DNA of 64,000 nt from QHXM01 sp032160705 (GTDB taxonomy: Bacteria; Acidobacteriota; Blastocatellia; Pyrinomonadales; Pyrinomonadaceae), in contig JAVHVE010000057.1 of the NCBI GenBank assembly GCA_032160705.1, positions 62,001 to 126,000 of the forward strand, written 5' to 3'. Below, in pieces: positions 43,829 through 53,037 of the stretch; within the stretch, counting starts at the first letter, position 1, and every line of letters begins with the position of its first letter. Both the position numbers and the translations under genes were made by a program. The notes under the pieces were generated by a model. It was not told the DNA's origin and searched no databases. It saw only the letters and a program-made list of their open reading frames with translations.

Positions 43829-44443
43829 CTTCTCTTTCGTTTCAGTATCGGAGATAAATGTTTGCGGCGCATCGAAGCGACCCTGCCGCGCTTCACCTTT
43901 AGTTGCTTGCTTCGATAGATACGCGTTGAACTCCATCGAACGATTGCGCGGAATGCTCAAGCTCTTCCACTCTTGAGAACGAAAGTGCTTGCTGAGAAAA
44001 ACTATCTGCCCGATATGATAGCTGTAATGTGTCAACTGGCGGTTAATCGCCTCGATCACCGAATGCTCTTCGCCGCGTATGAGCACCTTGCGCGAGAAAT
44101 CCTCCGGTGTCAAAGGCTCAAGCGCCGCGAACAGACAAGCCCAGCCGCGCTCCCAGTCCTTGAGCAAATCATCTCTGCTCGTCTCAGGGGTCGTAACAAA
44201 TTCCATGTCGCGATTTCTGTCAGGCTTCTCGCCATCCGTCGCCAGAAAATCCCTCCAGCGCGAGACCATATTGCCCGCGATGTGCTTGATGATGACGGCA
44301 ATGCTGTTCGCCTCCGCGTCAAGAGACCGGAAGAACTCTTCATCGCTCGTCTGCTCAAACGCTTTCTCAGCCAGCTTCTTGTAATCCCGAAAATTCGAGA
44401 GAGCATCTTCCAAATAATGTTTAGCAAGCGAATCATTCATCAT
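43823..44443 (-). CDS. DUF1572 / DinB-superfamily protein
   Basis: About 206 residues, a four-helix-bundle protein of the DinB-like DUF1572 family: SIAVIIKHIAGNMVSRWRDF and HYSYHIGQIVFLSKHF supply metal-ligand histidines of this superfamily. Catalytic role unknown; related proteins are thiol-dependent transferases. It overlaps the hisS stop by about 11 bases, so translation is coupled. The C-terminal KEKE and stop lie in repeat R10. Confidence 0.82.
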   Translation of the reverse strand: MMNDSLAKHYLEDALSNFRDYKKLAEKAFEQTSDEEFFRSLDAEANSIAVIIKHIAGNMVSRWRDFLATDGEKPDRNRDMEFVTTPETSRDDLLKDWERGWACLFAALEPLTPEDFSRKVLIRGEEHSVIEAINRQLTHYSYHIGQIVFLSKHFRSQEWKSLSIPRNRSMEFNAYLSKQATKGEARQGRFDAPQTFISDTETKEKE

Positions 44444-45839
44444 CAATTTTTAGCGTCTCTCGAATGGTTGCGGCAACGCGGTCGCTGGAGAGCGTTTGCT
44501 GCTCTCCTGTGCTCAGATTTTTGAGCGCAACTAAGCGACGCGCCCGCTCCTCTTCGCCGACAACTGCAACGAACGGGATGCCGCGCGACGAAGCATACTT
44601 GAATTGCTTTCCGATCTTGTCTGCTTCAGGGTACAGGTCAACGCGCAGCCCCGCGCCGCGAAGCTCCGACGCCAGAGCGAGCGAATCATTGATGCTCTGA
44701 TCGCTCCAGATTGTCACCATCACATCAGCCGGAGCAATACCTAAGCTGGATGGAAACATCTCGCGCTCCGTCATCACGACGATGATGCGCTCCAATCCGA
44801 GAGAGAAGCCGCACGCCGGAACGTCCTGTCCCGAAAACATCCCGACCAGATTATCGTAACGCCCGCCGCCGCCGAGACTGCCCGCCAGATCGGGCACGTT
44901 GATTTCCATGATCGCGCCGGTGTAATAGGAAAGCCCGCGCGCCAGCGACGGATCAATTTTGATGCGCGCGCCCGCATTGCTGGCAACGGCGAAATCCATG
45001 ATTGAACGCAACTCGTCTATGCCCCGCGCGCCCATCTCGTGATCGCCGACAAACTCGACGAGGCGTCCGAGCGTCGCAGAGTTCAAAGCCTCCGCTGCGC
45101 TTTCCACTCGCTCGTCTGCGGCAAGCTGCGCCGCCTGTTCCAGTTCGCCAAGTCCTGCGAAGAAGTCGAGCAGCTTATCTCCTGCCTCCTTCGTGATGCT
45201 CCGCCCTGCGAACTCTTTTGCCACGCCTTCGCGTCCGATCTTGTCCAGCTTATCGAGCGCAACGAGCGCATCTGCGTGCCTGTCCCCGGAGATGCCCGCC
45301 GCGTCGAGCACGCCCGCTAACACCTGGCGATGATTGAGACGAATCGTGAAATTGGCGAATCCTAATTTCGTCAGCGCCTCGCTCGCAGCCGCGCAGAGTT
45401 CCGCTTCGACAATCATGGAGCGCGAGCCGAGCGCGTCAACGTCGCACTGGTAAAACTCACGAAAGCGCCCGCGCGCCGGGCGATCCGCGCGCCAGACCGG
45501 TTGAATCTGGTAACGCTTGAAGAATTTCGGGAGCTTATCCTTGTATTCCGCGACGACGCGCGCCAGCGGCACTGTCAGATCGTAGCGCAACGCGAGGTCT
45601 GCCTCGCCTGTCTTCTCGTACTCGCCACGTTTCAGAATCTTGAAGATGAGTTGATTGCCCTCTTCGCCGTACTTTCCCAGCAGCGTTTCGATGTTCTCGA
45701 CCGCCGGAGTCTCCAGCGGCTCGAATCCGTAACGCTCGTATACCTCACGAATCACGCCGATGACGTACTCGCGCCGCCTGACATCTGCGGGGAGAAAATC
45801 GCGCATCCCGCGCGCCGGTTGTGTCTTGCCAGTGGCCAT
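44433..45839 (-). CDS. hisS: Histidyl-tRNA synthetase
   Basis: A 468-residue class IIa synthetase. Motif 2 region FRQ-like GRFREFYQCDVDALG, the His-specific GLSYYTGAIMEI, motif 3 GFSLGLERI and a C-terminal anticodon-binding domain (about 370-460) ending in the ISxRGIPFxxxVGxxE-type block are visible. Somewhat longer than the E. coli enzyme (424) but within the family's range. Its start ATG overlaps the stop of the upstream gene by 1 base (TAATG). Confidence 0.96.
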   Translation of the reverse strand: MATGKTQPARGMRDFLPADVRRREYVIGVIREVYERYGFEPLETPAVENIETLLGKYGEEGNQLIFKILKRGEYEKTGEADLALRYDLTVPLARVVAEYKDKLPKFFKRYQIQPVWRADRPARGRFREFYQCDVDALGSRSMIVEAELCAAASEALTKLGFANFTIRLNHRQVLAGVLDAAGISGDRHADALVALDKLDKIGREGVAKEFAGRSITKEAGDKLLDFFAGLGELEQAAQLAADERVESAAEALNSATLGRLVEFVGDHEMGARGIDELRSIMDFAVASNAGARIKIDPSLARGLSYYTGAIMEINVPDLAGSLGGGGRYDNLVGMFSGQDVPACGFSLGLERIIVVMTEREMFPSSLGIAPADVMVTIWSDQSINDSLALASELRGAGLRVDLYPEADKIGKQFKYASSRGIPFVAVVGEEERARRLVALKNLSTGEQQTLSSDRVAATIRETLKIDDE

Positions 45840-46564
45840 TACTTGAAAACTGAAAAGCCCGCGTAAAAGATAAATTGATTGAGCCCGCGATTCGCCCCGG
45901 CACGGTCGCCGTTCGAGATGTGGTGAAAGCGCACGCCGAAACTCCAGGCGCGTCTTGCGGAAGTAAAAACGCGCACGCCCCCTCCAGCCTCACCGATGAG
46001 AGCCAATTTTCCGGCGTCAGGTAAAGGAACGGACTTGTTGAAGAACAGCAGACCGCCGTTAAGATGAACGAACGGCTTGACGCGCGAGCGGTTCGCGAAA
46101 TCCAGTTGAAAACCGAGCGGCGTGAGGCCTGCGCCGTAGGCCGACCCGCGCCGGAAAGTTGTCACAGTGCCGACAGTCGTGCTGCTCTCGATGTTGCCTA
46201 TCGCTACTGCCAGCGGAATCACGTCGAGCGTGTATTGCAAAGCCACGCTCCCGTTTGCCGCGAGCGTTCGCCCGTAGCGAAAGGCCGCGATAACAAAGTG
46301 CCGATCCCGCGCTTCGTCTTCATGCAGGCCGCCGAAAATGGTCGTCGCAGCAAACGCACCGCCGCCCCAGAAACCGAACTCGTTGTCGCCCTTCTTCAGT
46401 ATGTATGACGAATTACCTGCGCTTTGGCTCGACGTGGAAACTATCTCAGACCTATCGCTCTTGAGAGCAGCGCGGCTCTCGGCGACACCTTGCGCGTGAA
46501 GCGAAACAGCGAAGGCCACGATCATCAACAAGCTGGCGACGACAATTTTCAGGGGAATACGCAT
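45839..46564 (-). CDS. Outer-membrane PagL-like (acyloxyacyl hydrolase/lipid A 3-O-deacylase) protein
   Basis: About 241 residues from ATG 46564, with signal peptide (LHA-Q). The mature part alternates polar and hydrophobic residues like an 8-stranded beta-barrel. It ends with VRFHHISNGDRAGANRGLNQF then FSVFK with terminal aromatic-type barrel residues. The H-x-S-N motif is that of PagL; the catalytic Glu of PagL is not evident, so activity is unproven. It overlaps hisS by one base. Confidence 0.7.
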   Translation of the reverse strand: MRIPLKIVVASLLMIVAFAVSLHAQGVAESRAALKSDRSEIVSTSSQSAGNSSYILKKGDNEFGFWGGGAFAATTIFGGLHEDEARDRHFVIAAFRYGRTLAANGSVALQYTLDVIPLAVAIGNIESSTTVGTVTTFRRGSAYGAGLTPLGFQLDFANRSRVKPFVHLNGGLLFFNKSVPLPDAGKLALIGEAGGGVRVFTSARRAWSFGVRFHHISNGDRAGANRGLNQFIFYAGFSVFK

Positions 46565-46616
46565 TCTCTTTTCAGTCTCCTTCAATCGTTATTTGAAAAA
46601 TGGCTGTGGCGGCGAT

Positions 46617-47123
46617 TCATTCCCGGTACATCCGTATGTACTCGACGTAGTTCATCCAGAAGACATTTAATCCCTCCACCTCTTCATCCGTCAGCGGGCG
46701 CTTGACGCGCGCAGGGATTCCCATCACGAGCGAGCGCGGCGGAATCTGCGTGCCGGGCGAGATGAGCGACCCGGCAGCGACGAGCGATTGCGCGCCGACG
46801 CGAACGCCGTCCATCACAATCGCGCCGATGCCGACGAGGCTTCCACGCTCGACGTAGCAGCCGTGCAGGGTGACGTTGTGCCCGACGGTCACTTCATCTT
46901 CGAGGATGGTCGCGTGCGTGCCGTTCGAGACGTGGATGACAGTTCCATCCTGAATATTTGTGCGATTGCCGATGCGTATATAGAAGACATCGCCGCGCAC
47001 GACCGCGTTGAACCAGACGCTCGATTGCTCGCCAATGTGAACATCACCGATAACCTGTGCGCTCTCTTCAATGAAAGCTGTCGGATGAATCTGCGGGTGC
47101 GTGCCGCGAAATGGTCTAATCAT
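46617..47123 (-). CDS. Gamma-carbonic anhydrase-family hexapeptide protein
   Basis: A 168-residue left-handed beta-helix protein. Hexapeptide turns run through FIEESAQVIGDVHIGEQSSVWFNAVVRGD, and zinc histidines appear in VIHVSNGTH, VGHNVTLHGC. A C-terminal helix ends the protein. The family includes active gamma-carbonic anhydrases and inactive relatives. ATG 47123 is preferred; the frame extends to 47198 but adds unfamily-like sequence. Confidence 0.85.
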   Translation of the reverse strand: MIRPFRGTHPQIHPTAFIEESAQVIGDVHIGEQSSVWFNAVVRGDVFYIRIGNRTNIQDGTVIHVSNGTHATILEDEVTVGHNVTLHGCYVERGSLVGIGAIVMDGVRVGAQSLVAAGSLISPGTQIPPRSLVMGIPARVKRPLTDEEVEGLNVFWMNYVEYIRMYRE

Positions 47124-47271
47124 AGCGCATACAGCATTGCTTTTTTGCTGCCCATGAATAAAGCGGAAACGGTAACATGAGCGGCGCAGGCGGGGCAAGG
47201 AAGTACTATTTAATGGCGAGATGAGTTATAAGTCTCAGCAACAAAAATAGACGAGCAAGGAGGATCGAGCA

Positions 47272-47994
47272 ATGGGGACAAAAGAACTCAGCACCGGGCG
47301 TAAACCGTCGCGCAGCGTTCGACGCGGTCAGCTATCGGAAGGGGCGGTGCGCTGCCGTCGCAAGTTTCTTCGATTCTTCCCCGGCGGATTCCGGGACGAG
47401 ACCTACATCGAATGGGAGCGCGGCTACAAGTGGGAGACGCATGAGCGCTGGGAGGAGGCTCTCGGTCAGGCGGAGTTTCGCCGTCTCTTGCGCGCGGGCG
47501 AGTTCACAGAGATTGCCACCCGCGCAATGCGCGTTGAGCAACGCAGCCGCTACAGCATGATTTTCTCGTTCGAGAAAATGGCGCTGCGCGATGCGGTGAG
47601 AGAGAAAGCGGGTGCGCGCTCCTTTGCTGAAGGGTTGTACGAATTCCTTCATGGCGCGGGCAGCATCGAGGTGAAGTTCGAGCGTTGGTGCGAAGTGGTC
47701 GCGGCGTTGCCACGAAAGCAGACGCGCGTGCTGACGTGGCCGCTGGTGACGGTCTTCGGATTCATCGCCCAGCCAGAAACGCACATCTTCCTCAAGCCGA
47801 ACGTCTCACGCATCGCCGCCCGCGAATACGGCTTCGACTTTCAGTACAAGTCGCGTCCCTCCTGGGAAACTTACGCGAATTTCCTTGAGTTCGCCGCAAC
47901 CGTCAGGCGTGACCAACGCGACCTGCGGCCAAAAGATATGATAGACATCCAATCGTTCATGTGGGTTCAGGGGTCTGACGAATACGCGGAGTGA
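47272..47994 (+). CDS. Conserved-looking protein of unknown function
   Basis: A 240-residue soluble protein with no signal. Notable blocks: FLRFFPGGFRDETYIEWERGYKWETHERWE near the N-terminus and GFIAQPETHIFLKPNVSRIAAREYGFDF late. Basic N-terminus. AAGGAGG at 47257-47263 is a strong Shine-Dalgarno 8 bases before ATG. I do not recognise the family; an enzyme is not suggested. Confidence 0.7.
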   Translation: MGTKELSTGRKPSRSVRRGQLSEGAVRCRRKFLRFFPGGFRDETYIEWERGYKWETHERWEEALGQAEFRRLLRAGEFTEIATRAMRVEQRSRYSMIFSFEKMALRDAVREKAGARSFAEGLYEFLHGAGSIEVKFERWCEVVAALPRKQTRVLTWPLVTVFGFIAQPETHIFLKPNVSRIAAREYGFDFQYKSRPSWETYANFLEFAATVRRDQRDLRPKDMIDIQSFMWVQGSDEYAE

Positions 47995-48088
47995 TTGGTT
48001 TCGACTTTCAAACAGGAAGCCGCCCACCACCCCCGTTGACACCCGCGAAGCGAGCATGAGAGAGTGCGCTAAAGTGATTGGCAAAGCG

Positions 48089-48673
48089 ATGAAAGGTAAA
48101 CACAAGGGCAGCGTCGCCCGTTGGATGATGCTCGGCCTGTGTCTGTTTATGGCGAGCTGCGGCGGCTCGCTCTACAAGGTCAAGCCGAAAATTGATGCGC
48201 CGGTCGCGGGTGGCCGTGACGCGAGCGCCGGTGGTTTCAGCGTGCGCGCCGTGCCGCTGATGGCGGACGAAGAGAGCCAGGAGTTGTTTGAAGCGAATCT
48301 GCCGCTCGCCGGATTGCTGCCCGTGCGCGTGGAAATCAGCAACGAGAGCGGAGCAATGCTTTCATTCAAGCGCGTGCGTTTTAATTTGCGCGACGGTGAT
48401 GGACGCGTTTGGAAACTGCGCTCACCCAAACAGGCCGTCTCGCGCATTCTGACCGCCAACGAAATCTATCTCTACAATCCGAACTCGCGGAAGAAATTTG
48501 AACAGGCAGTTGTCGAGCACGGCTTCGATCTCGCATTGCCCCTCGAGGCGGGCAAGCAGCGTCGCGGGCTACTCTTCTTTCAGACGCCTAAAAAGGAAGC
48601 GGTCGAGAGCCCGCGCGGGTTGGTGCTCACAATCGAAGGGCTGCCGCAGCCCATTGAAGTAATTTTTAACTGA
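48089..48673 (+). CDS. Putative lipoprotein
   Basis: About 194 residues from ATG 48089 (ATG 48056 would add 11). Signal with lipobox-like LFMASC before Gly-Gly. The mature domain (about 40-190) is beta-rich: VRAVPLMADEESQELF, LPVRVEISNESG, RVRFNLRDGDGRVW. Probably an envelope lipoprotein; function unknown. Confidence 0.7.
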   Translation: MKGKHKGSVARWMMLGLCLFMASCGGSLYKVKPKIDAPVAGGRDASAGGFSVRAVPLMADEESQELFEANLPLAGLLPVRVEISNESGAMLSFKRVRFNLRDGDGRVWKLRSPKQAVSRILTANEIYLYNPNSRKKFEQAVVEHGFDLALPLEAGKQRRGLLFFQTPKKEAVESPRGLVLTIEGLPQPIEVIFN

Positions 48674-48703
48674 CGCGGGTTGTCTCCATTTCCTTTTTCA
48701 CCG

Positions 48704-49174
48704 ATGAATAAGCAAAGTCTTCAGGAACGATATTCGCCGCGAGGCTCATGCTTCGGGTGCGGCCCAATGAACGAGAAGGGTTTGCGGATTCGCAGTTTCG
48801 AGCAGGAGAATGATGAGGTCGTCTGCGAATGGCAGCCTGAAAGCTATCACGAAGCATATCCCGGAATGCTCAATGGGGGAATCATCGGCACGCTGATGGA
48901 TTGTCATTCAAACTGGACTGCCGCCTGGCATCTCATGCGGCGCAACGGGCTGGAGCAAGCGCCCTGCACGGTGACGGCTGATTATTCGATCAAGCTCAAG
49001 CGCCCGACGCCGACCGATGCGCCGGTTAAGCTCGTCGCGCGCGTGGTTGAATCAGAGGATGACCGCGCCATCGTCGAAGCGGAATTGATTGCCGGTGGGA
49101 AAATCTGCGCGACCTGTCGCGGCACATTCGTCGCAGTCAAGCCCGGACACCCGGCCTATCATCGCTGGGGATGA
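48704..49174 (+). CDS. PaaI-type hotdog-fold thioesterase
   Basis: A 156-residue protein of the acyl-CoA thioesterase hotdog family: SCFGCGPMNEKGLRI, HEAYPGMLNGGIIGTLMDCHS (the loop-helix bearing the catalytic acidic residue) and VTADYSIKLKRPTP. It probably hydrolyses acyl-CoA thioesters. ATG 48704 is chosen over 48680. The stop borders repeat R11. Confidence 0.85.
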   Translation: MNKQSLQERYSPRGSCFGCGPMNEKGLRIRSFEQENDEVVCEWQPESYHEAYPGMLNGGIIGTLMDCHSNWTAAWHLMRRNGLEQAPCTVTADYSIKLKRPTPTDAPVKLVARVVESEDDRAIVEAELIAGGKICATCRGTFVAVKPGHPAYHRWG

Positions 49175-49273
49175 AAGCAGGAGTCAGGAGACAGAATACA
49201 GAAGTCAGAATAAACATGCGGAGAACCACTGTTGTTTTATTCTGACTCCTGACTCCTGAATTCTGTATTCTGC
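49175..49273. repeat. Heptameric inverted repeat R11 with inverted core
   Basis: The left arm has GCAGGAG/TCAGGAG/ACAGAAT units and the right arm has TCTGACT/CCTGACT/CCTGAAT units. The loop reads GCGGAGAACCACT (49218-49230), the reverse complement of the AGTGGTTCTCCGC core in R2, R3 and R8: the whole unit is in the opposite orientation. Encodes the C-terminal tail and stop of the BtpA gene. Confidence 0.88.
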
Positions 49274-50085
49274 TCTTCCTCCTTCTTCCCTGCCTTTCGC
49301 ATCTCCGACATTAGGCGTTCGACGCGTGCCAATTCAACCGGGTTTGCCCAGTGCCCGTCCGCCTTCAAAGACGAGCCGACGATGAAGCCATCGGCAATAC
49401 TGTAATAGTCGGCAACATTATCCGCGCTGATGCCTGAGCCGAGCAGCACCGGCAACCCTGCGCACGCTTTGGCCTCTCGCACGTCTTCAACTCGCGGCGC
49501 TTCGCCCGTCACGCTGCCGGTGATGATGACGGCATCGCCCCGCATGAACTCTACTGCGGCAGCCATCTCTCCGAGGCTGATGTCGGCAGTAATCGCGTGC
49601 GAAGCGTGTTTCTTTTTGATGTCTGCCCACACTTGCACACGCTCAGCGCCGATCATCCTGCGATAGCGTAGCAGCTCTGCGGCTGATGATTCAATTAATC
49701 CTTCGTCGGCCACATGCGCGAAGGCGTAACCTTCGGCGCGAATGAAATCCAACTCGGCAGCGTGTGCCACAGCCATCGCTTCCCTGTTCGCGGCGGCCAG
49801 CACCTGCGCTCCCGTCGGCAGATCGCTTTCCGTCTTCACCGCCCGACCGATGACAGCCATCGCCGCCACGATTTCAGCTCCGACTTGGCCGCGCTGGTAA
49901 GGCGTGTCGTGCATATTTTCAATCATCACGCCGTCCACGCCGCCCGTGCGGTAAACCCTGGCGTCGCGCACAGCCAGCTCCGTCAGATCATTGACGTTCA
50001 GCTTGCTCGCGGGCGTGCCGGGCAGCGCGCCGACATGAATCATGCCGATCACTGGTTTGGAAGTAGGAAACAAACTCTCCAGCAT
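49237..50085 (-). CDS. BtpA/SgcQ-family protein
   Basis: A 282-residue TIM-barrel protein: VIGMIHVGALPGTP at the start, then GGVDGVMIENMHDTPY, AELDFIRAEG and LLGSGISADNVADYYSIADGFIVGSSLK. BtpA helps photosystem I assembly in cyanobacteria; the bacterial family at large has uncharacterised enzymatic roles, so the photosystem function should not be transferred. The last residues (EEEQNTEFRSQESE) are encoded by R11, like the tail of the CBM9-like protein by R2. Confidence 0.88.
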   Translation of the reverse strand: MLESLFPTSKPVIGMIHVGALPGTPASKLNVNDLTELAVRDARVYRTGGVDGVMIENMHDTPYQRGQVGAEIVAAMAVIGRAVKTESDLPTGAQVLAAANREAMAVAHAAELDFIRAEGYAFAHVADEGLIESSAAELLRYRRMIGAERVQVWADIKKKHASHAITADISLGEMAAAVEFMRGDAVIITGSVTGEAPRVEDVREAKACAGLPVLLGSGISADNVADYYSIADGFIVGSSLKADGHWANPVELARVERLMSEMRKAGKKEEEQNTEFRSQESE

Positions 50086-50281
50086 GGCCGCAGCCTCAAG
50101 TTAATCCGGCACAGGGTTCGCCTGCTCTTGCGCGTGATGAAGACTATCTTCGGACAGTTGAAATTCTGATTGATGGCGACGGGCGATATAATATAATCGC
50201 TTTTGCCTGAGATTCACAGAACCAAAATGCCCGCACATTGGCTCTCCCGTAATCGCCGGACTGAAACCCCAAGGAGGCAAC

Positions 50282-50506
50282 ATGGACAGAGATGACAGAG
50301 AAGACAACACCATCTACAAGGTCGTCGTCAATCACGAGGATCAGTATTCGATCTGGCCAGCCGACCGCGAGAATGCTCTCGGCTGGAACGATGCCGGTAA
50401 GAGCGGAACCAAGCAGGAATGTCTGGACTACATCAAAGAAGTCTGGACGGACATGAGGCCGCTGAGTTTGAGAAAGAAGATGGAAGAGGACACGAAGAAA
50501 GTATGA
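50282..50506 (+). CDS. MbtH-family protein (orphan)
   Basis: A 74-residue MbtH-like protein, an accessory chaperone of nonribosomal peptide adenylation domains. It has YKVVVNHEDQYSIWPADREN, LGWNDAGKSGTKQECLDYIKEVWTDMRPLS, all hallmark Trp residues included. AAGGAGG at 50271-50277 is the ribosome site. No NRPS gene lies within the window, so it is an orphan copy acting in trans. Confidence 0.95.
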   Translation: MDRDDREDNTIYKVVVNHEDQYSIWPADRENALGWNDAGKSGTKQECLDYIKEVWTDMRPLSLRKKMEEDTKKV

Positions 50507-50583
50507 AGTGGGGACGATGAACGATTGCCTGACAAGCAACTGTCTTTACTTCATCGTTGCGGCGTTCATCCTTCTCACTTTCC

Positions 50584-51507
50584 TCAAGCTACTCTTTCCT
50601 GCTCTTGCTGTTCGGGAAGCTGCCACGTCTCGCCGGGTTCGGTGAGCGCGATGCGCCAGCGTTCGTCTCCGGCTGCGCGGAGCAAGCGCGTGATGGGTTC
50701 TGTCCGAGGCTCGCGGCTCAACTGAAATGTCGAATGGTGCATCGGCAGGATGTAGGTCGCGTTCATTTCTTTCCTCATCGCCCATGATTGCTCAGGACTG
50801 GCGTGCGCGTGGATGTACGGGTCATAAGCGCCGATGGGAAGAATTGCGAGATCAATTTCGGCGCGATGCCGCAAAGAGGCGAAGGCATTCGTGTATGCCG
50901 TGTCGCCGCCGAAAACGAGAGCGCGCCCGCGCTTACTGATTAAGAATCCGCCGTAACCGCGATGCTTGTCCGTCAATTTGCGCGCGCCCCAGTGATTGAC
51001 CGGGATTGACTCGATTCGCGTCTCATTGATTTCCACGCTCTCGCCCCAACCCAGCTCATGCGCTTGCCGGAAACGCCGCACCAGATCGCGATTGCCACGC
51101 TGGACGACGGCCTGCGTTTTCCGGCGCGGCAGGCGGCGCAGCGTGCCCAGATCGCAATGATCCATGTGCGCGTGCGAGACGAGCACGGCATCCAGGGGCG
51201 GTAGTTCCGAGATGGAAAGCGCAGGCTTGACCAGACGGCGCGGGCCGATGGTCAGTCCGGCAACATTCACGCCCACGTTCGAGCGCAAGGCCGGGTCGGT
51301 CAAAAGCCACGTGCCGTAAAAATTAATCAACACGGTGGCGTGGCCGAGCCATGCGACAGTCAGCGAGTCGTCATCCCAATTTGCAGGCACGGGGCGGTGC
51401 GGGGCAGCCGGGATAGGTTTGCCTGCTTCAGCAAAGCGTTGAGAAAGAAAGCGGCGCGCGTGCTGGCGCGCGAAGCGAGCGTAAGTTTTCAGTTGTTGTG
51501 GATTCAT
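50584..51507 (-). CDS. MBL-fold hydrolase, NAPE-PLD/UlaG-like
   Basis: A 307-residue metallo-beta-lactamase-fold protein: VAWLGHATVLINF, SHAHMDHCDLGTL, VNHWGARKL, FGGDTAYT, IGAYDPY and the late MHHSTFQLS. These are hallmarks of the NAPE-PLD-like / UlaG-like group. No signal peptide. Substrate unknown (a phospholipase D or lactonase relative). Confidence 0.88.
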   Translation of the reverse strand: MNPQQLKTYARFARQHARRFLSQRFAEAGKPIPAAPHRPVPANWDDDSLTVAWLGHATVLINFYGTWLLTDPALRSNVGVNVAGLTIGPRRLVKPALSISELPPLDAVLVSHAHMDHCDLGTLRRLPRRKTQAVVQRGNRDLVRRFRQAHELGWGESVEINETRIESIPVNHWGARKLTDKHRGYGGFLISKRGRALVFGGDTAYTNAFASLRHRAEIDLAILPIGAYDPYIHAHASPEQSWAMRKEMNATYILPMHHSTFQLSREPRTEPITRLLRAAGDERWRIALTEPGETWQLPEQQEQERVA

Positions 51508-51599
51508 AGTGACAGGCGGTTAGATGCCGCTTTGCCGCCCCGTGCTGCCCGCCGGAAATTGTCCTGGAAAAGACGCATTCCGAGCGGCATGTTATATTC

Positions 51600-53027
51600 A
51601 TGCGCATGCCGGATTCTTCTGTTAATGGCACACAGACGCTCGCGCTGCTGCCCGATTTTGTTTACACGGGCGGGCGCTTCGAGAGCGGAGTGGCGCTCGT
51701 TTGCGATGAGAGCGGGCGCATCACCAATCTCACGCGCGAAACGGAAGGCGCAGGCCGGATAGTGCGGCTCAGGAATCGCGCCATGCTGCCCGGCCTCGTC
51801 AACGCACACTCGCATGCCTTCCAGCGCGTCATTCGCGGGAGGACGGAACGTCGGACGAGCGAGCATGATTCTTTCTGGACGTGGCGCGAGATGATGTACA
51901 GCGCGGCGACACGCCTTGATGCGGAAGAAATCTACGACGCTTCGCGGATGGCCTTCCTCGAAATGGCGCTCGGCGGCATCACATCAGTCGGAGAGTTTCA
52001 CTACATTCATCGCGCCCCCGAAGGCGCGGCTTATGACGATGCGAACCTGATAGCAAAAGCCGTCATTAAGGCTGCGCGCGACGTGGGCATTCGCATAGCT
52101 TTGCTGCGCGTGGCCTACGCTCGCTCAGGTTATCGCGTTCCTTCAAACGAGCGACAGGCTCGCTTCCTTGAACCGGACGTGGAAGATTATCTTCGCAATG
52201 TGGAGTCTTTGAAAACGGAGCTTGCTCAAAGAGAGCCTGCGATGGCCTGGGTCGGCCTCGCGCCGCATAGTGTTCGCGCTGTGCCGCTTCATTACCTGCA
52301 AGAAGTCGCCCGCTACGCTGCGCGAGAAGCCAAGACGCCTTTGCACATGCACGTGGCCGAACAACCGGCGGAGATTAGCGCCTGCCTGGAAGAACATGGA
52401 CGCACACCCATTGAGCTTCTCGACAGCGAGAATCTTCTAACGCAGAACTTCACGGGAGTCCACGCTATTCACATCACGCCGGAGGAAGCGCGAGCGCTGG
52501 CGCTGGCGCGGGCGATTGTTTGTGCCTGCCCGACGACCGAGCGGAATCTTGGCGACGGCATCATCCCCGCCGACCTGCTTTTCAAAGAAGGTGTGACGGT
52601 CGCACTCGGCACAGACAGCCACACACAGATTGACTTGCTCGAAGACGCGCGCGAGCTTGAGTATCATTTGCGCTTACAAAAATTAGAACGCGCCGTGCTC
52701 GCGCCCGCAAATGATGATTCCCCGTCGGCGCTCGCAGGGCTACTCTTCGACTATGCGACGGTGAACGGCGCACGCTCCATCAATGCGCCGGGCGGGCGGC
52801 TTGAGGCGGGATTTGCGGCAGATTTTTTCACAGTTGATTTGAACGATCCTTCAATCGCCGGGGCAACGCCCGACGACCTGCTGTCGTGCATCATCTTCGG
52901 GCTGGCGCGCACGGCCATCCGAGAGGTCTTCGTTGGCGGAAAACAGATCGTCAGCGAAAGTCAGCACGAAGCACAGCACGAAACAATCGAGAAGTTCACG
53001 AAGCTTCAGCGCAAGCTTTGGAGTTAA
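51600..53027 (+). CDS. hutF: Formimidoylglutamate deiminase
   Basis: A 475-residue amidohydrolase of the second histidine-degradation route, converting N-formimidoyl-glutamate to N-formylglutamate plus ammonia. Metal motif NAHSHAFQRVIRGRTE, then SVGEFHYIH, the second His in HMHVAEQ and GTDSHTQIDLLEDARELEY match HutF. ATG 51600 or 51606 are equivalent candidates. The rest of the hut pathway is not in the window. It is followed after 10 bases by an M20 deacylase. Confidence 0.9.
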   Translation: MRMPDSSVNGTQTLALLPDFVYTGGRFESGVALVCDESGRITNLTRETEGAGRIVRLRNRAMLPGLVNAHSHAFQRVIRGRTERRTSEHDSFWTWREMMYSAATRLDAEEIYDASRMAFLEMALGGITSVGEFHYIHRAPEGAAYDDANLIAKAVIKAARDVGIRIALLRVAYARSGYRVPSNERQARFLEPDVEDYLRNVESLKTELAQREPAMAWVGLAPHSVRAVPLHYLQEVARYAAREAKTPLHMHVAEQPAEISACLEEHGRTPIELLDSENLLTQNFTGVHAIHITPEEARALALARAIVCACPTTERNLGDGIIPADLLFKEGVTVALGTDSHTQIDLLEDARELEYHLRLQKLERAVLAPANDDSPSALAGLLFDYATVNGARSINAPGGRLEAGFAADFFTVDLNDPSIAGATPDDLLSCIIFGLARTAIREVFVGGKQIVSESQHEAQHETIEKFTKLQRKLWS

Positions 53028-53037
53028 GAGAAATCAG

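Noticed and set aside
49237..50085. Photosystem I biogenesis role for the BtpA protein
   Set aside because: No photosynthesis genes are in the window, and the family is widespread in non-phototrophs.
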